A stretch of DNA of 10,956 nt from Thiotrichaceae bacterium. Lineage in GTDB: Bacteria > Pseudomonadota > Gammaproteobacteria > Thiotrichales > Thiotrichaceae. The notes beneath the pieces are model-generated. The model searched no databases and had not been told where the DNA came from. It saw nothing but the letters and a program-made list of their open reading frames with translations. Positions 6,332-10,956 of the stretch are shown piece by piece (position 1 is the first letter of the stretch; every line of letters begins with the position of its first letter). A program made the position numbers and the translations under genes. The DNA is taken from positions 1 through 10,956 of the forward strand of contig JALWYT010000312.1 in the NCBI GenBank assembly GCA_026992705.1, in the 5' to 3' direction.

Positions 6332-8950
6332 ATGATGACCACAGCCGACATCCGTAACAGCTTTCTCAACTTCTTCAAAAGCAAGGGGCATGAAGTTGTT
6401 GCCTCTAGCTCATTGATCCCCGGAAACGACAAAACACTATTATTCACCAATGCAGGAATGGTGCAGTTTAAAGATGTATTTCTTGGCGATGATAAACGCA
6501 GCTACAGCCGAGCAACCTCATCACAACGCTGTGTACGGGCAGGTGGCAAGCACAATGATTTAGAAAATGTTGGCTATACTGCACGCCATCATACCTTCTT
6601 TGAAATGCTTGGGAATTTCAGCTTCGGGGATTACTTCAAAGAAGAAGCCATTCATTATGCCTGGGAATATCTGACTGAAGTATTGAAATTACCTAAAGAA
6701 AAACTATGGGTTACGGTGTATGAAGAGGACGATGAAGCTGCGGATATTTGGCTCAATAAAATCGGCGTGGATGCCAACCGCTTTACCCGTATTGGTGACA
6801 AAGCAGGCAAAAAATACGAAAGCGATAATTTCTGGGCAATGGGTGATACTGGACCTTGCGGGCCTTGCACTGAGATTTTTTATGATCATGGTGAGCATAT
6901 TTGGGGTGGGTCGCCAGGGTCGCCTGAAGAGGATGGCGATCGCTATATCGAAATCTGGAATCTGGTCTTTATGCAGTATAACCGCTCCAAAGATGGCACG
7001 ATGGAAGCCTTGCCTAAGCCTTCAGTCGATACGGGCATGGGCTTAGAACGCCTCGCGGCGATTATGCAGAATGGGCATAGCAATTATGATATTGATTTAT
7101 TCCAAAACCTCATAAAAGCTGCCGCAAAAGCAACAGGCAGTGATGATTTAGACAATGCCTCGCTAAAAGTTATCGCAGATCATATTCGTTCCTGTGCTTT
7201 TCTAATTGTCGATGGTGTATTACCTTCAAATGAAGGTCGCGGCTATGTTCTACGCCGCATTATCCGCCGTGCTGCTCGACATGGTTATAAATTAGGAGCA
7301 GGCGGTGCGTTTTTCTATCAATTAGTCGCCCCATTGGTTGATGAAATGGGTGAAGCCTATCCTGAACTGGCAAAAGCTCAAGCCCATGTTGAGCAGGTTC
7401 TACAAAAAGAAGAACAACGCTTTGCAGAAACGCTAGGCAAAGGCATGAAGCTGTTAGACGAAGCCATTAGCCGTTTAGACGGCAAAACGATTGATGGCGA
7501 AACCGTGTTTAAACTCTACGACACCTACGGCTTCCCCGTTGACTTAACCGCAGATATTGCCCGTGAACGTGAGTTGGAAATTGACCAAGCAGGCTTTGAT
7601 GCCGCTATGCAAGCCCAGCGTGACCGTGCCAGAGCCGCAGGTAAATTTGCAGTGGACTATAATGACAAGCTGGATATTAGCGGTGATACGGATTTCCAAG
7701 GCTATGAACATACGGAATATCGCAGCAATATTGTGAGCTTGTTTAAAAATGGGCAAGCAACAGAAAGCCTACAAGCTGGCGATGAAGCACAAATTGTTCT
7801 GGAATCCACTCCATTTTATGCCGAATCAGGCGGTCAAGTCGGCGATACAGGCGAATTACGCACGGCTGATGCGGTATTTATCGTCAACGATACACAAAAA
7901 CAAGGCAATACCTTTATCCATTATGGCGTGTTGGAATCAGGTAATTTATCAACTGGCGATGAAGTTACCGCCATTGTTGACCAAGCTCGTCGTCAAAAAA
8001 TTGTCTTAAACCATTCTGCTACCCACTTAATGCACGCCGCATTGCGTCAAGTTTTAGGTACACACGTTGAGCAAAAAGGCTCTTTGGTGAATGAAAAACA
8101 ACTCCGCTTTGATTTTTCTCACTTTGAACCTGTCACGCCTGAACAAATCGCAGAAGTTGAGGCAATAGTTAATGCCCAAATTCGAGCCAATGCTCCCGCT
8201 GATATTGAAATTACCAGCATGGATAAGGCGATAGAAAAAGGAGCAATGGCATTATTTGGTGAGAAATACGGCGACAGTGTGCGAGTTGTACAGCTTGGTT
8301 TTTCAACTGAACTTTGTGGCGGTGTGCATGTAAACCGAACGGGTGATATTGGCTTATTCAAAATCACCTCAGAAAGCGGTGTTGCTGCTGGAATTCGTCG
8401 TATTGAAGCGGTTACGGGTGAAACAGCGACGGCTCTAGTCAATAGTATGGAGCAACAGCTCAAACAGATGGCGGCTCAATTAAAAACCAGCCCAAGCGAG
8501 CTTGAAGATAAATTAAAAAACCTACTGCAACAGCACAAACACTTAGAAAAAGAACTTGCTAAATTAAAAGGAAAACTCGCCTCACAAGCAGGTTCTAGTC
8601 TAGAATCGCAAGCCGTTGATGTGGCAGGTATCAACGTATTAGCCGCCAAATTAGACGGCGTTGAGGCGAAAGCTTTACGCGATACCGCTGATCAACTTAA
8701 AAATAAATTAGGCAAAGCGGCGATTGTACTTGCAACGGTTAATGGTAAAAAAGTTAGCTTAGTAGCAGGTGTAACAAAGGCTGAAACCAGCAAAATAAAA
8801 GCAGGTGATTTAGTCAATCATGTTGCTCATCAAATTGGCGGCAAAGGCGGTGGTCGCCCTGATATGGCAATGGCAGGTGGTAGCGATGTTGCCGCATTGG
8901 ATGGTGCATTAGCATCGGTCGTTTCATGGATAGAAGAAAAGGTCTCATAA
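6332..8950 (+). CDS. alaS: Alanyl-tRNA synthetase
   Basis: The 872-residue class II synthetase charges tRNA-Ala and removes mis-attached Ser or Gly. The N-terminal catalytic core runs to about 250, including RCVRAGGKHNDLENVG, HHTFFEMLGNFSFGDYFK and the motif 3 stretch GMGLERLAAI. A helical tRNA-binding region follows. The editing domain carries the metal-binding HxxxH (H561, H565) and CGGVH (C662, H666). After a charged coiled-coil-like stretch (about 706-757) comes the C-terminal C-Ala/DHHA1 region with GGKGGGRPDMAMAGG. All hallmark residues are present at normal spacing. Two adjacent ATG codons (6332, 6335) could start it; the AGAAG at 6317-6321 is a weak ribosome site nearer the first. It ends exactly where lysC begins, indicating cotranscription and probably translational coupling. 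Confidence 0.98.
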   Translation: MMTTADIRNSFLNFFKSKGHEVVASSSLIPGNDKTLLFTNAGMVQFKDVFLGDDKRSYSRATSSQRCVRAGGKHNDLENVGYTARHHTFFEMLGNFSFGDYFKEEAIHYAWEYLTEVLKLPKEKLWVTVYEEDDEAADIWLNKIGVDANRFTRIGDKAGKKYESDNFWAMGDTGPCGPCTEIFYDHGEHIWGGSPGSPEEDGDRYIEIWNLVFMQYNRSKDGTMEALPKPSVDTGMGLERLAAIMQNGHSNYDIDLFQNLIKAAAKATGSDDLDNASLKVIADHIRSCAFLIVDGVLPSNEGRGYVLRRIIRRAARHGYKLGAGGAFFYQLVAPLVDEMGEAYPELAKAQAHVEQVLQKEEQRFAETLGKGMKLLDEAISRLDGKTIDGETVFKLYDTYGFPVDLTADIARERELEIDQAGFDAAMQAQRDRARAAGKFAVDYNDKLDISGDTDFQGYEHTEYRSNIVSLFKNGQATESLQAGDEAQIVLESTPFYAESGGQVGDTGELRTADAVFIVNDTQKQGNTFIHYGVLESGNLSTGDEVTAIVDQARRQKIVLNHSATHLMHAALRQVLGTHVEQKGSLVNEKQLRFDFSHFEPVTPEQIAEVEAIVNAQIRANAPADIEITSMDKAIEKGAMALFGEKYGDSVRVVQLGFSTELCGGVHVNRTGDIGLFKITSESGVAAGIRRIEAVTGETATALVNSMEQQLKQMAAQLKTSPSELEDKLKNLLQQHKHLEKELAKLKGKLASQAGSSLESQAVDVAGINVLAAKLDGVEAKALRDTADQLKNKLGKAAIVLATVNGKKVSLVAGVTKAETSKIKAGDLVNHVAHQIGGKGGGRPDMAMAGGSDVAALDGALASVVSWIEEKVS

Positions 8951-10189
8951 ATGGCATTAATAGTTCAAAAATATGGCGGTACGTCAGTCGGCTCGCCTGA
9001 GCGTATCAAAGCAGTAGCAGAACGTGTTAAACGCTGGAAAGAAAAGGGCAATGATGTTGTTGTGGTTGTCTCGGCAATGTCAGGGGAAACCAATCGCCTC
9101 ACCGCATTGATGGATGAAGTCAATGCCAATGGCTCTAACCGTGAGCGTGATGTCGTGTTAGCAACGGGTGAGCAAGTTACGATTGGTTTATTAAGCATGG
9201 CTCTTGCAGCGGTGGATTGTCCTGCGATTTCTTACACAGGCGGGCAGGTGAAAATCCTAACCGATAATGCCTATTCAAAAGCAAGAATTCAGGAAATTGA
9301 CGATAAGCCTATCAAAAAAGACCTGCAAGCTGGCAAGGTCGTGATTGTGGCAGGCTTCCAAGGTGTTGATGAGCAAGGCAATATTACCACCTTAGGGCGG
9401 GGCGGCTCAGATACAACCGCTGTCGCCTTAGCCGTTGCCCTAAAAGCCGATGAGTGCCAAATCTACACGGATGTCGATGGCGTTTACACAACCGACCCTC
9501 GCGTTGTTCCAGAAGCTTCACACATCCCCAGTTTGGCTTTAGAAGAAATGCTAGAGATGGCAAGCCAAGGCTCTAAAGTCTTGCAAATTCGAGCAGTGGA
9601 GTTTGCTTATAAATACGATATGCCAATTCGAGTACTCTCTAGTTTTGATGATGATGACAATGCAAAAAGTACGCTAGTAACGCGTGAGGAAGATATAATG
9701 GAAAAAGTAATGGTTCGTGGTATTGCCTTTAATCGTGATGAAGCACAATTAACAATTTCAGGAGTGCCTGATAAGCCAGGTGTTGCGATTAAAATTCTTG
9801 AGCCTATTTCTGATGCCAATATCGAAGTTGATATGATTGTGCAAAATATCGGCTCAGATAAAACAACTGACTTCACCTTCACCGTACACCGTAACGATTA
9901 TCAACAAGCCAAGCAAATTCTCGAAGGCGTAAGTGAATCCTTAAATGCTCGCGAATGCTCAGGTGATGATCGTATTGCCAAAGTCTCTATTGTGGGTGTC
10001 GGTATGCGTTCTCATGCTGGTGTGGCAAGCAAAATGTTTAAAGCATTAGCCGATGAAGGGATTAATATCCGTATGATTTCAACCTCCGAAATTAAAGTTT
10101 CAGTCGTTATTGATGAAAAATATTTAGAGTTAGCAACACGTACACTACATGAAGTATTTGATATGGCAAGTGGTACAAGTGCGACATAA
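8951..10189 (+). CDS. lysC: Aspartate kinase, monofunctional, with two ACT domains
   Basis: The 412-residue protein phosphorylates L-aspartate, the first step towards lysine/diaminopimelate, threonine and methionine. The kinase domain has KYGGTSVGS at 7-15 and GRGGSDTTAVALA near 150. Two ACT regulatory domains follow (about 265-340 and 345-410), with SGVPDKPGVA at the start of the first. This is the Pseudomonas/Corynebacterium-type alpha/beta architecture, normally feedback-inhibited by lysine and threonine, not the longer fusion with homoserine dehydrogenase. The ATG directly follows the alaS TAA with no spacer. AAAAGG at the end of alaS (8937-8942) serves as ribosome site, 8 nt upstream. 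Because lysC has no leader of its own, the lysine riboswitch seen upstream of E. coli lysC is absent. An internal start for a beta subunit is described separately. Confidence 0.97.
   Translation: MALIVQKYGGTSVGSPERIKAVAERVKRWKEKGNDVVVVVSAMSGETNRLTALMDEVNANGSNRERDVVLATGEQVTIGLLSMALAAVDCPAISYTGGQVKILTDNAYSKARIQEIDDKPIKKDLQAGKVVIVAGFQGVDEQGNITTLGRGGSDTTAVALAVALKADECQIYTDVDGVYTTDPRVVPEASHIPSLALEEMLEMASQGSKVLQIRAVEFAYKYDMPIRVLSSFDDDDNAKSTLVTREEDIMEKVMVRGIAFNRDEAQLTISGVPDKPGVAIKILEPISDANIEVDMIVQNIGSDKTTDFTFTVHRNDYQQAKQILEGVSESLNARECSGDDRIAKVSIVGVGMRSHAGVASKMFKALADEGINIRMISTSEIKVSVVIDEKYLELATRTLHEVFDMASGTSAT
9698..10189 (+). CDS. Probable aspartate kinase beta subunit from an internal in-frame start
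   Basis: Inside lysC, GAGGA (9686-9690) lies 7 nt before an in-frame ATG at codon 250. Translation from there gives a 163-residue product, MEKVMVRGIAF onwards, containing just the two ACT domains. In Corynebacterium and Bacillus aspartate kinases the beta subunit arises from an internal start at the corresponding place in the reading frame and forms alpha2-beta2 enzymes that bind the inhibitory amino acids. The ribosome site is better formed than that of several main genes in this window. That it is used here is inferred. Confidence 0.55.
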   Translation: MEKVMVRGIAFNRDEAQLTISGVPDKPGVAIKILEPISDANIEVDMIVQNIGSDKTTDFTFTVHRNDYQQAKQILEGVSESLNARECSGDDRIAKVSIVGVGMRSHAGVASKMFKALADEGINIRMISTSEIKVSVVIDEKYLELATRTLHEVFDMASGTSAT

Positions 10190-10219
10190 AGTAAATATGA
10201 TTGATCTATTTATATACAA

Positions 10220-10255
10220 AATAAAATAATGACATGCTTATTTTTATTATTTTTC
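10220..10255 (+). terminator. AT-only hairpin after lysC, possible weak terminator
   Basis: AATAAAATAA (10220-10229) is complementary to TTATTTTTATT (10238-10248) with one bulged T and an 8-nt loop, followed by ATTTTTC. It lies about 30 bp after the lysC stop. The lack of G-C pairs makes it a weak stem, so readthrough towards csrA is possible. Confidence 0.3.
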
Positions 10256-10342
10256 TAGCTTTTTTACGACAAGATCATAGTTCTTAGTTGGAAAAAAACA
10301 ACAAAATAAGCAAAAATTAAGTTTAAGTTAAGCAATATTATG

Positions 10343-10460
10343 AGATTGTTTGAAACAGACTTGGCTGTGTACTAATTGCTCACAATCTTGCACCATAACA
10401 TTTCTTTTATGTCGATGGATGGCGTGAGTAGGTGCAAATATCACGAAATAATAGGGAGGT
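10343..10460 (+). promoter_or_regulatory. Structured csrA leader with GGA motifs, candidate CsrA autoregulation
   Basis: The gap before csrA contains two stems in succession: AGATTGT (10343-10349) with ACAATCT (10382-10388), and TTGCACC (10388-10394) with GGTGCAA (10431-10437). They share base 10388. The second loop presents ATGGATGG with a GGA at 10417-10419. A second GGA (10455-10457) lies in the strong ribosome site AGGGAGGT (10453-10460), 7 nt before the csrA ATG. CsrA binds GGA in loops and at Shine-Dalgarno sequences, and E. coli CsrA represses its own translation this way. Application to this gene is inference. Upstream, TTAAGT is repeated in tandem (10317-10328). Confidence 0.45.
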
Positions 10461-10467
10461 TTTCGGT

Positions 10468-10656
10468 ATGTTAATTCTAACGAGAAGAGTTGGAGAAACT
10501 CTAATGATAGGTGATGATGTTAGTGTGACCGTGCTTGGTGTAAAGGGCAATCAGGTACGCATTGGCATTAACGCACCCCGCGATGTAGCGGTTCACCGTG
10601 AAGAAATCTATGAAAGAATTCAAAATGAAGTTCCTGAATATTCAGAATCTGAATAA
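10468..10656 (+). CDS. csrA: Carbon storage regulator CsrA/RsmA
   Basis: The 62-residue RNA-binding protein forms dimers that bind GGA motifs in mRNA leaders and change translation or stability. It is a global switch for carbon flow, motility and biofilm. The N-terminus MLILTRRVGETLMIGD is identical to E. coli CsrA over these 16 residues. VKGNQVRIGINAP and VHREEIYERIQ follow, with the RNA-contacting L4 and R44 in place. The tail after residue 52 is acidic and divergent, as is normal. The ATG at 10468 is chosen because AGGGAGGT is 7 nt upstream. An in-frame GTG at 10432 would add 12 residues unlike any CsrA and is not used. The position after alaS-lysC matches the Pseudomonas order. Confidence 0.97.
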   Translation: MLILTRRVGETLMIGDDVSVTVLGVKGNQVRIGINAPRDVAVHREEIYERIQNEVPEYSESE

Positions 10657-10661
10657 GCACT

Positions 10662-10727
10662 AAAAGTATTTACATTTTATAGGAAACTTAAGAGTTTTTA
10701 GCTTTTCTGTTCATTTACAATACTTTT
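10662..10727 (+). repeat. Inverted repeat after csrA with inner small hairpin
   Basis: AAAAGTATT (10662-10670) and AATACTTTT (10719-10727) are perfect 9-bp complements, 48 nt apart. Inside lies AAACT (10684-10688) with AGTTT (10693-10697), followed by TTAGCTTTT, which resembles a weak terminator. It begins 5 bp after the csrA stop, so it probably forms the 3' end of the csrA transcript. The AT-only stems limit confidence. Confidence 0.3.
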
Positions 10728-10792
10728 GCCATTTTATCAGCAATTTACTTTGATTCTTCTAGTAGCCGTAAATTCAGGATTTTCGATAACTT

Positions 10793-10855
10793 ATTCATTC
10801 AATGAATGTTTGGGGTAATCAAATTGAATTTATGTATGTTTACTTAATAAAGTAA
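10793..10855. repeat. Two short palindromes in the gap downstream of csrA
   Basis: ATTCATT-C-AATGAAT (10793-10807) is a perfect 15-bp palindrome. TTACTT-AATA-AAGTAA (10840-10855) is a 6-bp stem with a 4-nt loop. Both lie within about 120 bp of a possible gene start at 10911 and could be operator sites. No tRNA is recognisable in this gap, although E. coli has tRNA-Ser after csrA. Confidence 0.3.
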
Positions 10856-10910
10856 GGCGAGTTATAAATATTTTTGTGTTACACGAAAATAAGAAATAAA
10901 GGGTGGTAAT

Positions 10911-10956
10911 TTGCCTATTGCTAGTCGACTTGAGCGTTCTTCAAAATATTCAGGTG
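10911..10956 (+). CDS. Possible start of a further gene, cut by window edge
   Basis: A TTG at 10911 opens a frame that stays open for the 15 codons left (MPIASRLERSSKYSG if read from TTG). AAAGGGTGGT (10898-10907), close to a full Shine-Dalgarno sequence, ends 3 nt before the TTG. A GTG at 10903 in another frame is also open to the edge but lies inside this motif. The piece is too short for a family assignment. Confidence 0.3.
   Translation, partial: MPIASRLERSSKYSG

Noticed and set aside
8119..8463. 114-codon antisense open frame within alaS
   Set aside because: It mirrors conserved alaS codons on the other strand, has no ribosome site and no recognisable motif.
8930..8951. Lysine riboswitch for lysC
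   Set aside because: lysC starts immediately at the alaS stop codon, leaving no leader for a riboswitch.
10432..10467. N-terminal extension of csrA from a GTG start
   Set aside because: CsrA proteins begin with MLILTRR, and AGGGAGGT is ideally placed for the ATG at 10468. The GTG also lies in a leader stem.
10657..10910. tRNA-Ser or other tRNA after csrA
   Set aside because: Searched because E. coli has tRNA-Ser after csrA. No acceptor stem, T-loop GTTCGA or CCA end could be found.
1..10956. Mobile element, CRISPR array, toxin-antitoxin or defence system
   Set aside because: No transposase, integrase, regularly spaced repeat array, terminal inverted repeats or small toxin-antitoxin gene pairs were seen. 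The order is conserved chromosomal housekeeping.

Overview
The window looks like a chromosomal core segment of a low-GC gammaproteobacterium. The gene order recA-recX-alaS-lysC-csrA is the arrangement known from Pseudomonas and relatives (E. coli has recA-recX-alaS-csrA, without lysC). The CsrA and RecA sequences are very close to the gammaproteobacterial forms. Intergenic DNA is very AT-rich. A minus-strand gene for a secreted, Asn/Gly-rich, cysteine-free protein resembles sulfur globule envelope proteins. This hints at a sulfur-oxidising lineage (Thiotrichales or SUP05-like), but that is inference.

Left part (1-3635): a divergent pair of cell-wall genes. The 5' end of dacA (D,D-carboxypeptidase, minus strand, cut by the window edge) faces mrcA (bifunctional penicillin-binding protein 1A, plus strand) across a 187-bp gap that holds an imperfect dyad. 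mrcA is followed by a 199-residue conserved protein of unknown function, whose stop codon lies inside a strong terminator-like hairpin.

Middle (3636-4756): the putative sulfur-globule-like gene on the minus strand, convergent with the unknown gene. A gene-free gap of about 480 bp then separates it from recA. The gap carries an mRNA leader hairpin, a 13-bp direct repeat, a dyad, and LexA-like half-sites at a non-standard spacing.

Right part (4757-10956): recA, recX, alaS and lysC run on the plus strand. alaS and lysC abut with no gap, and lysC carries a well-formed internal start for a separate beta subunit. csrA follows after a structured 278-bp leader. The last 300 bp hold small palindromes and perhaps the first codons of another gene.

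Functionally the window combines peptidoglycan synthesis and trimming (mrcA, dacA), recombination and its modulator (recA, recX), alanyl-tRNA charging (alaS), the first step of the aspartate amino-acid family (lysC), which also feeds diaminopimelate into peptidoglycan, and global post-transcriptional control (csrA). I see no mobile element, CRISPR array, RNA gene or obviously new multi-gene system. The most unusual items are the secreted low-complexity protein, the recA upstream region, and the csrA and lysC translation signals.
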